Both the position numbers and the translations under genes were made by a program. Positions 32,466 through 42,592 of a stretch of DNA of 64,000 nt are shown one piece after another. Under the pieces are notes generated by a model, which saw nothing but the letters and a program-made list of their open reading frames with translations, was not told where the DNA came from and ran no database searches. Location: NCBI RefSeq assembly GCF_013299185.1, contig NZ_JAAFKG010000016.1, positions 1 to 64,000 on the forward strand. Direction: 5' to 3'. This DNA is from Microcoleus sp. bin48.metabat.b7b8b9.023. Its GTDB lineage: Bacteria > Cyanobacteriota > Cyanobacteriia > Cyanobacteriales > Microcoleaceae. Each line of letters starts with the position of its first letter. Position 1 is the first letter of the stretch.

Positions 32466-34202
32466 ATGACTACTGACAAACCGTTAGGCTCTGTTATTCA
32501 AGGTTCCCTGAGCAAGGGATTAGAAGTGCGACTACACGCCGACGTTTCAGTGGAAGATATGAGGGTGGGGAAATTTTTAGTAGTGCGGGGGGTACGATCG
32601 CACTTTTTCTGTATGCTCACCGATGTGTCTCTCGGAACATCCAGCTCTCGGATTTTATCCAACCCTCCCAACCCCAACGACGATTTTCTCCTCGCAGTCC
32701 TCGCAGGTAGCAGCACCTACGGTACGATCGAGCTGGCGCCGATGTTGATGCTGACTGCGGAAAAAGAAAAATCTCAAGCCATCTTCAATCCCACAGGTAA
32801 CGGAGTCCCCGATAAAAAGCTGGCGTTAGGAAATTTGGGTTCTTTTGAGCCGCAAAGTGGCGCCGATATGGAATTGCTGCCGGTGAAAACGATTCCCAGC
32901 CACTTTTCCCAGGTGTTTGATGCCAAAGAAACCGATTTTAGGGCGGTTTTTGGCTGGGAAGATGACCCCTATCGGCGCAATTTTGCGATCGGCAAACCGA
33001 TTGACATGGACGTGGCTGTGTGCTTGGACTTAGACAGATTTGTGGAACGCAGCAACGGAGTTTTTGGTAAGTCGGGAACGGGTAAATCTTTTTTGACGCG
33101 CTTGCTGCTGTCGGGCATTATTCGCAAGCAAGCTGCTGTCAATCTAATTTTTGATATGCACTCGGAGTACGGGTGGGAAGCGGTTTCGGAAGGAAAACAA
33201 TTTAGCACTGTTAAAGGTTTGCGGCAGTTGTTTCCCGATAAAATGCAGATTTATACTCTCGATCCAGAGTCTACCAAGCGCCGGGGAGTTCGCGATGCTC
33301 AAGAGTTGTTTTTGAGTTTCGAGGAAATTGAAGTGGAAGATATCTCGCTAGTCCAGCGGGAGTTAAATCTTTCGGAAGCTAGTATCGAAAATGCGATCAT
33401 TTTGCGAAATGAGTTGGGCAAGGGTTGGATTAACAAGTTGCTGGAAATGACCAACGAAGATATTCAAATGTTTTGCGAAGAAAAGCGGGGAAATAAATCT
33501 TCGATTATGGCTTTGCAGCGGAAATTAGAGCGTTTAAATGATTTGAAATACATTCGCAAACGCTGTCCCAAAAATTATGTCACTGAAGTTTTGCAGTGTT
33601 TGGATAGTGGGAAAAATGTAGTAATCGAGTTTGGTTCGCACTCAGATTTGCTGTCCTATATGTTAGCAGCAAATGTGATTACTCGCCGCATTCACGCATC
33701 TTACGTGCGGAAAGCTGAGAAGTTTTTGCAGAGTAAAAATCCGTGCGATCGCCCGCAACCGTTAGTGATTACCATTGAGGAAGCCCACCGCTTTCTCGAT
33801 CCGGCGATCGTGCGATCGACTATTTTCGGGACGATCGCCCGCGAAATGCGAAAATACTTCGTAACTCTGCTGATTGTAGATCAACGTCCCTCTGGCATCG
33901 ACGGCGAGGTGATGTCGCAAGTCGGCACGCGGATCACAGCCTTGCTAAACGACGATAAAGACATCGATGCTATCTTTACGGGCGTTTCAGGAGGGCAGAG
34001 TTTGCGATCGGTTTTAGCCAAACTCGACTCAAAACAGCAAGCTTTAGTTTTGGGCCACGCCGTACCGATGCCGGTAGTTGTCCAGACTCGTCCCTACGAT
34101 GAGCAATTCTACAAAGAAATTGGGGATATTGACTGGCAAGAAATGCCGGACGAACAAGTGTTTGCAGAGGCAGAATCTGCTAAGATGGATTTGGGATTTT
34201 AG
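32466..34202 (+). CDS. HerA-like DUF87 ATPase
   Basis: 578 residues. The N-terminal HAS-barrel-like domain (about 1-165) precedes the HerA/FtsK-type ATPase. Walker A is GKSGTGKS near residue 202; the DMHSEYGWE segment follows the P-loop as in DUF87 proteins; Walker B is PLVITIEEAHRFLD near 436; LIVDQRPSGID is the sensor region. HerA enzymes form hexameric DNA translocases that in archaea work with the NurA nuclease in end resection; no NurA-like gene is adjacent. Close relatives seem widespread in cyanobacteria, so this is more likely a housekeeping protein than part of a defence island. Confidence 0.88.
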   Translation: MTTDKPLGSVIQGSLSKGLEVRLHADVSVEDMRVGKFLVVRGVRSHFFCMLTDVSLGTSSSRILSNPPNPNDDFLLAVLAGSSTYGTIELAPMLMLTAEKEKSQAIFNPTGNGVPDKKLALGNLGSFEPQSGADMELLPVKTIPSHFSQVFDAKETDFRAVFGWEDDPYRRNFAIGKPIDMDVAVCLDLDRFVERSNGVFGKSGTGKSFLTRLLLSGIIRKQAAVNLIFDMHSEYGWEAVSEGKQFSTVKGLRQLFPDKMQIYTLDPESTKRRGVRDAQELFLSFEEIEVEDISLVQRELNLSEASIENAIILRNELGKGWINKLLEMTNEDIQMFCEEKRGNKSSIMALQRKLERLNDLKYIRKRCPKNYVTEVLQCLDSGKNVVIEFGSHSDLLSYMLAANVITRRIHASYVRKAEKFLQSKNPCDRPQPLVITIEEAHRFLDPAIVRSTIFGTIAREMRKYFVTLLIVDQRPSGIDGEVMSQVGTRITALLNDDKDIDAIFTGVSGGQSLRSVLAKLDSKQQALVLGHAVPMPVVVQTRPYDEQFYKEIGDIDWQEMPDEQVFAEAESAKMDLGF

Positions 34203-34204
34203 AT

Positions 34205-34310
34205 TAGACTTGAATTGCAAAAATCGGAAAAACCCCTGAAATTATCTGCGTTTATCTGCCTGACATCTGCGGTTGAAGGAGCGATCGAAGACTTATGCAA
34301 TTCAAGTCTA
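34205..34310. mobile_element. MITE-like element, copy 2 (106 bp, perfect 15-bp TIRs)
   Basis: TAGACTTGAATTGCA at 34205-34219 is exactly complementary to 34296-34310. The interior is shared with copy 1 at 23969-24084. There is no coding capacity. It begins two bases after the HerA gene stop codon, so both copies sit at the 3' edge of a gene. The rest of the gap to 35045 shows no gene; 34740-34790 contains direct repeats of GAGTCTGTTTGCATGAG. Confidence 0.75.
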
Positions 34311-35045
34311 CTGTTTCAGTGGGCTGATTAGAAGTATTGTGAAGAAAAACCCGGTTTCTTGTTACCCGCGCGTAAGTCTCAGAAAGGGCGATCGACATTC
34401 AAAAAAAATATTTTCCGGCTTTAGGCAAGGGCTTTTGCCCTCACACCCGTCACCCCTCATCCCTAACTTCATAAAAATTGGATAAGGTTAAATATTGTTC
34501 AGTCGATCGACAAAATTTAACTCAAATAGCCAAACATCCCGCTCTTAATATATCTTTACTCACTGACAGCAAAAGTTGATTAGCATATTTAAATAAAAAT
34601 GTCAAGAAATATTTTAAACGGTAAGTTGCAGCGAATACGGCGATCGAGTTCGGTTATCTCGCATCGCAGCATCTAGGCAGCGAGAAAAATTCAAGCGATG
34701 ATGGAATAGAGAGCAAAACAAAGCCCTCGAATTGCATGAGTCTGTTTGCATGAGTGTGTTTGCTTGAGTCTGTTTGCATGAGTATTGTGAAGTTGAGTTC
34801 CACTTAAAACTAGCAGGGAATTGAAAACCTTAAGGAAAAATGTAGAATCTTGACCTTAAGACAGAGGTTTTTACCCTTTACGAGCCTCAAAATTTGGAAT
34901 AATATTGAGAAAAGTAAACTCAAATTCACTTCGCCTAGAACTAGCCGTAAAAGCTAGCAAGCTACGGAAAATCGACGGGGATTACTGGAAAATCAAGCAT
35001 AAAAGTAATCCAATACCACAAGCTTCTACCGATCGTCACCGATAA

Positions 35046-35101
35046 ACAGGAGGGGTAACATCCCCCCTGTCGCAGTCTTTATCCCACTTGTAAAAGTGGG
35101 A
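35046..35101 (+). promoter_or_regulatory. two hairpins in the sigma-factor leader
   Basis: Hairpin 1 (35046-35070): ACAGGAGGGG pairs with CCCCCCTGT around TAACAT. Hairpin 2 (35082-35101): TCCCACTT pairs exactly with AAGTGGGA. They lie 50-110 bp upstream of the sigma-factor start, most likely in its 5' UTR. Neither has a downstream U-run, so control of translation or stability is more likely than termination. Confidence 0.5.
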
Positions 35102-35153
35102 CAGGGTATCACCAACTTTTTATCTGTTGTTACAAGGAGTGCAATACTCACCC

Positions 35154-36158
35154 ATGTCCACTACCACCCCCAAAACCAAAACAGTGAAAGCCGATCGCAT
35201 GGGCAGCCGGCCATACTCCTCAACGGATACGGTTCGTACCTATCTGCACGAGATCGGTCGAGTACCCCTGCTAACCCGAGAAGAAGAGATTGTTTTCGGG
35301 AAGCAGGTACAGCAAATGATGAAATTAATCGAAGCAAAACAAGCGCTGGCTAAAGAATGGCAGCGAGATCTGACGAATGAAGAGTGGGCGGCCGAAATGG
35401 CATTGACCGAAGCCGAACTGAACCGGATCTTGCAGTTAGGGCGGCGCGCCAAGCAAAAGATGATTGAAGCGAATTTGCGCCTAGTAGTTGCGATCGCCAA
35501 AAAGTACCAGAAACGCAATATGGAATTCTTGGATTTAATTCAAGAAGGCACCCTCGGTTTAGAACGGGGAGTCGAAAAATTTGACCCGATGCGGGGATAC
35601 AAATTTTCTACCTATGCCTACTGGTGGATTCGCCAAGCAATCACTCGCGCGATCGCCCAACACGCGCGCACCATTCGATTGCCAATTCACATCACCGAAA
35701 AACTCAACAAAATCAAAAAAGTGCAGCGGGAACTCACCCAGCAGTTGGGCCGTTCTCCCTCGCCTGCGGAAATTGCCACCGCCCTGGAACTGCAACCTTC
35801 CCAGATTCGGGAATACCTGCTGATGGCAAGACATCCAGTTTCTTTGGACTTGCGCGTAGGAGATAACCAAGATACCGAACTGCAAGAACTCTTAGAAGAC
35901 GAAACAGCATCTCCAGACAACTACATTACTTCGGAATTGCTGCGGCAAGACCTCAATACCTTGATATCAGAACTGACCCCCCAGCAACGAGATGTAATTG
36001 TTCTGCGCTTCGGTTTGGAAGACGGCACCGAAATGTCTCTGGCGAAAGTCGGAGAACGCCTGAATCTCAGCCGCGAACGGGTGCGACAGCTAGAACATCA
36101 AGCCCTCGCCCACCTGCGGCGGCGTCAATCTCAAGTCCGAGAATACTTGGCTAGTTAG
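35154..36158 (+). CDS. group 2 sigma-70 family RNA polymerase sigma factor
   Basis: 334 residues from ATG 35154 (an in-frame upstream start at 35127 is less like the family). Region 1.2 is TVRTYLHEIGRVPLLTREEEI; region 2 includes NLRLVVAIAKKYQ and the -10 recognition helix YAYWWIRQAITRAI; region 3 and region 4 follow, the latter ending LNLSRERVRQLEHQALAHLRR. Region 1.1 is absent, so this is a non-essential, RpoD-like group 2 factor (SigB/C/D/E type in cyanobacteria); I cannot assign the letter. It is monocistronic with a strong terminator. Confidence 0.94.
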   Translation: MSTTTPKTKTVKADRMGSRPYSSTDTVRTYLHEIGRVPLLTREEEIVFGKQVQQMMKLIEAKQALAKEWQRDLTNEEWAAEMALTEAELNRILQLGRRAKQKMIEANLRLVVAIAKKYQKRNMEFLDLIQEGTLGLERGVEKFDPMRGYKFSTYAYWWIRQAITRAIAQHARTIRLPIHITEKLNKIKKVQRELTQQLGRSPSPAEIATALELQPSQIREYLLMARHPVSLDLRVGDNQDTELQELLEDETASPDNYITSELLRQDLNTLISELTPQQRDVIVLRFGLEDGTEMSLAKVGERLNLSRERVRQLEHQALAHLRRRQSQVREYLAS

Positions 36159-36163
36159 TCACT

Positions 36164-36203
36164 AAAAGAGTTGAGATTTTCTCCAAATCTCAACTCTTTT
36201 TTT
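36164..36203 (+). terminator. terminator after the sigma-factor gene
   Basis: AAAAGAGTTGAGATTT (36164-36179) pairs exactly with AAATCTCAACTCTTTT (36185-36200) across a 5-nt loop, followed by further T residues. Six bases after the stop codon. Confidence 0.92.
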
Positions 36204-36282
36204 GTGCAAGCGCTTCCAGGAAGGATATTTTGATAGCAAGCAATTTTCAAGTGATATCCTGTCCGGTCGATCGACCAAAATA

Positions 36283-36424
36283 ACTAACCCTCTGTAAATG
36301 TTCGTAGTGCGGACTTCAGTCCGCAGCTAGAAAGCGGACTGAAGTCCGCACTACTAACCCTCTGTAAATGTTCGTAGTGCGGACTTCAGTCCGCAGCTAG
36401 AAAGCGGACTGAAGTCCGCACTAC
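36283..36424. repeat. tandem 70-bp duplication carrying a 21-bp perfect palindrome
   Basis: Two exact 70-bp units, each with GTAGTGCGGACTTCAGTCCGC and its complement (arms 36304-36324/36334-36354 and 36374-36394/36404-36424), separated by CTAACCCTCTGTAAATG. Same palindrome family as 17876-17934. Confidence 0.92.
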
Positions 36425-36703
36425 TAACCCTCTGAGTCAGGTACAGATAGCAATGGGTAATTGGTAGGCTGACGAGTACCTCGAAAGATTTGAAAAGCGC
36501 TATATTTAAGATGTCGATCGCACTTGATGGGCGATCGCAATTTATCAAAACTAATCTGAGATTTGAATTTAGGAACCGGGCGGGCGATCTAAAATTCAAG
36601 TTAATATTCAGGATTAAGCTAAATACCCGGTTTCTGTAAGATCTGTTTGAAACAGGTACAAGAAGGGCAGCGCAGCAGCTATGGGAAATTTTGGGGCAAG
36701 CAA

Positions 36704-37198
36704 GTGGTTTTGACTTATTCGATCGTATTAACAAGCACTTTAGAGGCGATCGCCCTTGCTCTCTCGCCCGGTAACTTCAGCATCGAATTTCCCCTAGGCG
36801 AGGCACAGCAATCGGACATCAAATCCGGCATTTTGACCTCGCAATCCCTCCCAAATGCTGCGCCAGATACCGCTAGCACAGGTTTAGCAGACGGTATTTA
36901 CCTCTACGGCCAGTCCAGCCAGCCCGATCGAATTAAAAAAGAATATTTTGTATTTGAAATGCGACAGAGTAAAGTAGTCGGCGCTTTTTACCTGCCTCGG
37001 TCTGCTTTTTACTGTTTTTACGGCAGTGCGGAGCGAACTCAGTTAAATTTAACAGTAGTGGACACTTACGACGGCAGTCGCTCTCCCTACTCCGTAAACC
37101 TGCAACAGTATCACCCTATTTCCGCCGTCAGCAACAACGATCGGCGCATTTTGGGTATTTGCAAGGAAGCTCACAAACAGCAGGTGTGGGGAAACTAA
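36704..37198 (+). CDS. conserved cyanobacterial secreted protein of unknown function
   Basis: 164 residues if started at GTG 36704, which follows a GGGG Shine-Dalgarno-like run and places a signal peptide at the N-terminus (VVLTYSIVLTSTLEAIALAL). The frame is open to a TTG at 36647, but the extra residues are polar and unlikely. The core LADGIYLYGQSSQPD and KEYFVFEMRQSKVVGAFYLP looks like a protein conserved among cyanobacteria, as I remember it. I know no function. It is probably periplasmic or surface-exposed. Confidence 0.65.
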   Translation: MVLTYSIVLTSTLEAIALALSPGNFSIEFPLGEAQQSDIKSGILTSQSLPNAAPDTASTGLADGIYLYGQSSQPDRIKKEYFVFEMRQSKVVGAFYLPRSAFYCFYGSAERTQLNLTVVDTYDGSRSPYSVNLQQYHPISAVSNNDRRILGICKEAHKQQVWGN

Positions 37199-37679
37199 TA
37201 CCATTTTCGATTTTCGATTGGGGATTAAATAATTGGGAATGATTTACTGCATAAGAGTTTGGAGTTTCCCTACAGTTGCATTCATTTCTGAAACTGGTAT
37301 AACCAGTACCTGCGCGATTTTCTTGGTTTCTTGGGTATAGCAAAGCGAAACAAAAACCTATTTGTTCGGTAGGAGTGCCTCAACCCAACCTAATTTTTGA
37401 GGGGATTTTCCAGTTTGGTCAAGATCTTGTGTAACAAAAAACCAGGTCTCATCCCTATGCCTGAAGTTAGCGGATGTTCGCTGTATACTCCTTAACAAGG
37501 CAGCAGTAGAGTGCGTCACACAAGAAACTGGAAATATCCGAGAAAATGTGAGGCTACGGGGCGCCCTACAAAACTCCCTCCCGGCAGACTGGTGCAGCGC
37601 CAGCAGCCAGGATTCAGGAAACAGCAGTAAAATTGCTCCTGAGTTGAGAATTTCAGACTGACATCACACACTCGGCAAG

Positions 37680-40223
37680 ATGAAACTGCGTCGGAAAACA
37701 CTATCAATAGTTGGCATTACCATCGCTGGACTGACTGGCATTCTCTATGCAGCCTCCTCCAGCATCCTTTTGGGCAGCCTTGTCAAAGCAGAGGAACAAG
37801 AAGCCACACAGGTTGTCAAGGGAGTGCTCAGCGTGTTCGGGCAAACCGCAGATGACTTCAACTCGCGCTTTGCTGACTGGTCTGCCTGGGATGACACCTA
37901 CACTTTTATCCAAAACCGCAACTCAGAATTCATTGCCTCGAATTTAGTTCCAGAAGGGCTGAATAATTTGAGAGTTCATCTAGCCATATTTGTCAATACT
38001 TCTGGCAAAATAGTTTACGGTACGGGTTTAGACAGCGACAAGATGAAACTAACGCCTGTTCCAGAAGCATTAAAAGAGCATATTTCTCTCAACGACCCGC
38101 TGTTGCAGCACCCCAATCCCAAAAGTAGCCTCGCTGGTATCCTGCTGCTGCCCTCAGGGCCGATACTGATTAGTTCCCGGCCAATTCTCACTACAAAAAG
38201 CACCGGCCCGATTCGGGGCACGCTGGTATTCGGGCGCAATTTGGATGCTGCGGGCATTGAGAAGCTTTCTAAAATTACTCGCTTGCCATTGATTGTACAC
38301 AGCATTGATGAGCGTGATTTACCCGCTGATTTTGTGAAAGCACGGCAGAAACTGTCGGGGAAAAAAACGATTTTCGTGCGTTCTGTCAGCGAAGATTTGA
38401 TGGCGGGTTATGCTTTGATCCAGGATATTTACGATCGACCGGCGCTACTTCTACGGGTGGATATGCCCAGAGAAATCTACCGCCAAGGTCAAATCAGTTT
38501 AATGTACCTGCTGGTGTCTGTGGGGTTAGCGGGAATAGGATTTATCGGCTGCACTCTGCTGCTGATTGAGCATTTGGTGCTGTCTCGGTTGAGCAGTTTG
38601 GCGAAAGCAGTTAACCGCGTCAGCAGCAGCCAAGACCTCTCGGTGCGACTGCCGGTCACGGGCGCAGACGAGTTGGCCGACCTTGCCCATACTATCAATG
38701 GAATGCTCGGGACGATCGCCAGCGCCGAAAGCGAACAACTTGAGGAAAAAGCCCGCTACCGAGCCGTTGTCGAGCAAGCTACAGACTGCATTTTCCTGTG
38801 GGACGCTCAAACCAAACGCATTTTAGAAGCCAATACAGCCTTTAGAAACTTGCTCGATTACAGTCTTGATGCGATTTCGCAACTGAGTGTTTACGATATC
38901 GTCGCCTATTCCAAAGACCTAGTTGACCGAAATATCCTGTTCCTGCTAAGAGAGAAACAACTCAGAATTGGCGAAGTTCTCTACCGCCGCCGAGACGGTT
39001 CCTGCATGGACGTGGAAGTAAGCGCCAGCCTGATTTCCTACGGCGGCCGCGAGATTATTTGCACTGTTGTCCGCGACATTACCGAGCGCAAGCAAGCCGA
39101 AGCCGAACTCCGAGCCTCCGAAGAACGCTACAGACTTTTGTTTAAAAACAACCCCCATCCGATGTGGGTTTACGACTTAGAAACTCTGGAATTTATAGCC
39201 GTCAATCAAGCTGCTGTCGAGCACTACGGGTACACTCGCGACGAATTTCTCCACATGACCGTTGCGGATATTCGTCCGCGCCAAGAACTGTCCAGATTGC
39301 TAGAAAATATATCCCAAGTAGATGCCGGAATTGATTTTGGGGGTGTGTGGCAGCACCAGACAAAAAACGGCACAATTATTGATGTAGAAGTTACTTCTTA
39401 TACCCTGATATTTGACAGCAGAAATGCTGAATTAGTGCTGGCTCACGACGTAACCGACCGCTTGCAAGCCGAGGCAGAACTTTATAAGGCAAAAGAAGCA
39501 GCAGAAGCAGCTAATTTGGCTAAAAGTCAGTTTTTGGCTAACATGAGCCACGAACTGCGAACTCCTCTGAATGCGATTATCGGTTACAGCGAGATTCTGC
39601 AAGAAGATGCTTTAGATATTGGCGAAGAAGACTTTGTGTCGGATTTGGAAAGAATTCACAATGCAGGCAACCATTTACTGGGATTGATTAATGATATTCT
39701 GGATTTGTCGAAGATTGAAGCAGGTCACGGGGAACTTGAATTAGAAACTTTTGACGTATTCGAGACAATTAAAGATGTAGTAAAAACTGTTGAGCCGTTA
39801 TTTTTCCGAAACAACAATCGCCTGAATGTTGAATGCGATCCTAATATTGGCCAATTGCATTCCGATAAAACTAAGTTAACTCAAATTTTATTTAATTTGC
39901 TCAGCAATGCAGCGAAGTTTACTCAGCAAGGGATTGTTACACTCAGCGTTAAAAAAAATCAAAATGACGAGAATAGTTGGGATGTTGAAGAGTTAATTTT
40001 TAATTGTACTGATACGGGAATTGGGATGACTCCGGAACAGCTAGAAAAGTTATTTCAACCTTTTACGCAAGCTGATGCTTCGACTACCCGCAAGTACGGA
40101 GGTACGGGTTTGGGTTTGGCTATAGCGCAGAAATACTCTGAGATGCTGGGGGGAGAAATTACTGTTAATAGCGAGTTAGGCAAGGGGTCAACTTTTACTC
40201 TCATGTTGCCGACACTATTGTAA
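37680..40223 (+). CDS. CHASE4-HAMP-PAS-PAS hybrid-type sensor histidine kinase
   Basis: 847 residues. A membrane helix at about 9-31, a periplasmic CHASE4 sensor domain (about 55-255; it begins near [13 protein letters not shown]), a second membrane helix (about 262-288), HAMP (about 290-345), two PAS domains (about 358-478 and 483-605), then the kinase core: His624 in [12 protein letters not shown]-box [10 protein letters not shown]1 DTGIGM and G2 [10 protein letters not shown]. There is no receiver domain. It should autophosphorylate in response to an extracellular small-molecule signal; the partner regulator is not adjacent. The 37199-37679 gap shows no gene. Confidence 0.92.
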   Translation: MKLRRKTLSIVGITIAGLTGILYAASSSILLGSLVKAEEQEATQVVKGVLSVFGQTADDFNSRFADWSAWDDTYTFIQNRNSEFIASNLVPEGLNNLRVHLAIFVNTSGKIVYGTGLDSDKMKLTPVPEALKEHISLNDPLLQHPNPKSSLAGILLLPSGPILISSRPILTTKSTGPIRGTLVFGRNLDAAGIEKLSKITRLPLIVHSIDERDLPADFVKARQKLSGKKTIFVRSVSEDLMAGYALIQDIYDRPALLLRVDMPREIYRQGQISLMYLLVSVGLAGIGFIGCTLLLIEHLVLSRLSSLAKAVNRVSSSQDLSVRLPVTGADELADLAHTINGMLGTIASAESEQLEEKARYRAVVEQATDCIFLWDAQTKRILEANTAFRNLLDYSLDAISQLSVYDIVAYSKDLVDRNILFLLREKQLRIGEVLYRRRDGSCMDVEVSASLISYGGREIICTVVRDITERKQAEAELRASEERYRLLFKNNPHPMWVYDLETLEFIAVNQAAVEHYGYTRDEFLHMTVADIRPRQELSRLLENISQVDAGIDFGGVWQHQTKNGTIIDVEVTSYTLIFDSRNAELVLAHDVTDRLQAEAELYKAKEAAEAANLAKSQFLANMSHELRTPLNAIIGYSEILQEDALDIGEEDFVSDLERIHNAGNHLLGLINDILDLSKIEAGHGELELETFDVFETIKDVVKTVEPLFFRNNNRLNVECDPNIGQLHSDKTKLTQILFNLLSNAAKFTQQGIVTLSVKKNQNDENSWDVEELIFNCTDTGIGMTPEQLEKLFQPFTQADASTTRKYGGTGLGLAIAQKYSEMLGGEITVNSELGKGSTFTLMLPTLL

Positions 40224-40265
40224 TCTGTCCCAATACGTTTGGGTTAGTGTCACATTAATAAATAA

Positions 40266-40502
40266 AGGTACGTTGTTGGGATGCGAGCCCTCTTTATAGG
40301 GTGTTTGAAACGTCAAAAGTTGTACCCTTTTAATACCAGATTCCCCTCGCATCCCGCTTTCCAAGGGGGACTTTGAGTTGGATTCTGGTTCTCCGTTGGA
40401 AAGGTGGTTAGGAGAATCGGGTCTTTTGATACCAACGAAAGGAGTTTTCAAACACCCTCTTAGACGTATAGATAAAGAGGGCTGAAGCCAAACAACGTAC
40501 CT
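40266..40502. repeat. 237-bp nested fold-back, possible MITE
   Basis: Outer 12-bp arms AGGTACGTTGTT (40266-40277) and AACAACGTACCT (40491-40502) enclose inner 13-bp arms AGGGTGTTTGAAA (40298-40310) and TTTCAAACACCCT (40446-40458), with further C-run/G-run pairs inside. The AACAACGTACCT end with AGAGGGCT nearby also occurs at about 23232-23266 between the duplicated cobO starts. Non-coding. Confidence 0.65.
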
Positions 40503-40536
40503 AATTTAACATCATTTGATGCCCAAAATGCTCGTC

Positions 40537-41181
40537 CTACTTCGCATCAGGGGGCATCAAAACTTTGTCAATTACGTGAATAACGCCGTTGCTAGCTTTG
40601 ATATCAGCTTTCACAACATTAGCGCCGCTAACAGTAACTTTGCCTGCGGCAACTACCACCTTCAGCGAGCCGCCTTCCACGGTTTTAACATCGCCGGATT
40701 TGAGGCTGGTAGATAAAACTGAACCAGAAACAACGTGGTAAGTTAAAATCTTGGCAAGTTTGGCTTTATTTGCTGGTTTGAGCAAATCATCCACAGTTGC
40801 TTTGCCCAAAGTAGCAAATGCCGCGTCTGTCGGTGCAAAAACAGTGAAAGGGCCTTTGCCTTGGAGAGTTGTAACTAAACCTGCGGCTGTTAAAGCCTTA
40901 GTCAATGTCTTAAATTGAGCGTCGCCAGATGCAATAGCGACAATATCCTTCGTAGCGGCTGTTGGTGCTGGTGAAGTGGTTGATTTCGGTGAGGCTGTTG
41001 GTGCTGGTGAAGCAGCTATTTTCACATTTCCTGCAACTTGTTGAGTTGGTGTTGTATTGCTAACAGTTGTGCTGGAGTTGATGTGAGCCCAAGCGGGGAA
41101 ACCAATCAACGCGCTAGCGCCGATTACTCCTGCGAAACCTGTGAGTTGTTTCATCCAGGTAGGTAAATTTTGATTTTTCAT
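40537..41181 (-). CDS. secreted fasciclin (FAS1) domain protein
   Basis: 214 residues. Membrane/signal segment at about 13-32 ending near AWA, a Thr/Ser/Pro/Ala linker (about 40-78), then one FAS1 domain (about 80-212) with the H1 block [14 protein letters not shown] and H2 block [13 protein letters not shown], and YHVV between them. Such proteins are secreted adhesion or matrix proteins. Single gene; upstream (41182-41350) only promoter-size spacing. Confidence 0.93.
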   Translation of the reverse strand: MKNQNLPTWMKQLTGFAGVIGASALIGFPAWAHINSSTTVSNTTPTQQVAGNVKIAASPAPTASPKSTTSPAPTAATKDIVAIASGDAQFKTLTKALTAAGLVTTLQGKGPFTVFAPTDAAFATLGKATVDDLLKPANKAKLAKILTYHVVSGSVLSTSLKSGDVKTVEGGSLKVVVAAGKVTVSGANVVKADIKASNGVIHVIDKVLMPPDAK

Positions 41182-41350
41182 TACGCTTGCTTTTCCTTAT
41201 GACAATAAAACAGTGAACGTGAATTGTTATGTTAGCCAAATTTCCGCAAAAGGTAAGGTTGGGAAAGGCACTCGGTAGAGATAAAATGAGCTGGGATTGT
41301 CGATCGACCAAAACTTCCTTACTATAGCGCAAGCTCAGGGAAAAAGAGGC

Positions 41351-42133
41351 TCAACCGCTAAATCTGTAACTCAAAACCTCAATCACCGAACCTGTTTGCG
41401 GTAAGTCAGAAGATTTGACCGAAATCGTGTCGTTATTCGATCGGCGTATCGATGTACCATCCATTAGGCCCAAGAATTCATCTAGCGATACTAAATCGCA
41501 CGCAGCAGCATCGGCGGCTTGGGTTTTGAAATGCGTGGGAATTACCATTTTCGGTTTGAGAAGTTGCACCGTTTGCTTCGCTTCCGCCGGAGTATAAGCT
41601 TTCGGCCCTCCGCCCACGGGAATTAGCAAAATATCCGGCCGCCCGATTAAGATTTGTTCTTCAATGCCGATCGGGCCAGCAACTCCGCCCAAGTGTAAAA
41701 TCTTAACACCGGCTTGCTGCCAGAGCCAAGCCACATTCACCCCAAACCGCCTTCCTCCCTCACGGTCTTTTTGCGTGCGAATGCCTTGAATCCTGAGCCC
41801 GTTAGACCTATAAGTGCCCGGTTCGTACAAAAGGCCGGGATTGCCCGAAAATCCGTCTACCGCCCCTTCATCAAGCAATCTGCTGCTAATCAGAATCAAA
41901 TCTGTGGGGACTTTAGGAGAACGATAGCCTGCCGTACAGCCCAGGGGGCGAAAAGGATTCACCAGCACCCTCGCACCGCCACCGGCAAACAAGAAGCAAG
42001 TGTGCCCCAACCACTGAACCGACAAAGAACCAGCAGTTTGAGCTTGATAGCTTTCCCATCCAGATGGCAAACCAGTCGCTAAAGCTGCTAGCAAACCCGT
42101 CTGTGCGTAACGTATTAATTGTCGCCGTTTCAT
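41351..42133 (-). CDS. MBL-fold hydrolase-like protein with Tat-type signal
   Basis: 260 residues. The N-terminal MKRRQLIRYAQTGLLAALATG is a Tat-like signal. The fold is of the UlaG/metal-dependent hydrolase branch of the metallo-beta-lactamase superfamily: WLGHTCFLF at the start, LVNPF, IPVGGGPKAYTPAEA, and IPTHFKT near the end. The expected HxHxDH metal motif after the DPF-like strand is replaced by ISSRLLDEG, so three of the usual metal ligands are missing. It may be a non-canonical or inactive member acting in the periplasm. Substrate unknown. Confidence 0.75.
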   Translation of the reverse strand: MKRRQLIRYAQTGLLAALATGLPSGWESYQAQTAGSLSVQWLGHTCFLFAGGGARVLVNPFRPLGCTAGYRSPKVPTDLILISSRLLDEGAVDGFSGNPGLLYEPGTYRSNGLRIQGIRTQKDREGGRRFGVNVAWLWQQAGVKILHLGGVAGPIGIEEQILIGRPDILLIPVGGGPKAYTPAEAKQTVQLLKPKMVIPTHFKTQAADAAACDLVSLDEFLGLMDGTSIRRSNNDTISVKSSDLPQTGSVIEVLSYRFSG

Positions 42134-42225
42134 CTTGTGGTTGCGGTTATCGGGTGTTGGTCGTTTGTTGTTATATCACAAAATGCCGCCAGGTGCGAAA
42201 TGTGCGATCGAGTCTTACCTTCATT

Positions 42226-42440
42226 CAGTTGACAGTTGACAGTTGATATGTTGTAGGGGCAGTGGATGGTGCGGGCCTGCCCTCTTAGTTGACAGTTGAC
42301 AGTTGACAGTTGACAGTTGACAGTTGACAGTTGACAGTTGACAGTTGACAGTTGACAGTTGACAGTTGACAGTTAACAGTTAACAGCGACCTCTACCTAG
42401 AAAGAAGAGGATTGGAGCAATGAATAGTCGGCATTGCTGA
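42226..42440 (-). repeat. long GTTGACA array and degenerate SDR-F
   Basis: Short heptads at 42226-42245, a GGGGCAGTGGATGGTGCGGGC insert, then about fourteen GTTGACA units from 42287 to 42386 and a degenerate SDR piece (AGAGGATTGGAGCAATGAAT at about 42404-42423). This is the longest heptad array in the window; it lies between the MBL and trpG genes, where no gene is present. Confidence 0.85.
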
Positions 42441-42592
42441 ATTCAGGTATGAATTGGAATGTAGAGACGTAGCATTGTTACGTCTTTACAGAGGTTTCAG
42501 TATAATAGAAAAGAATTTTCCTACATCAAATCAGCAACACCTAAATGCCACAACAGCTTAAGAGCGCATCCTACAATTTCATAGAAATTCAA

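Noticed and set aside
32466-34202. HerA/DUF87 ATPase considered as part of an anti-phage island.
   Set aside because: No Sir2, NurA or nuclease partner is nearby, and close relatives appear to be general in cyanobacteria.
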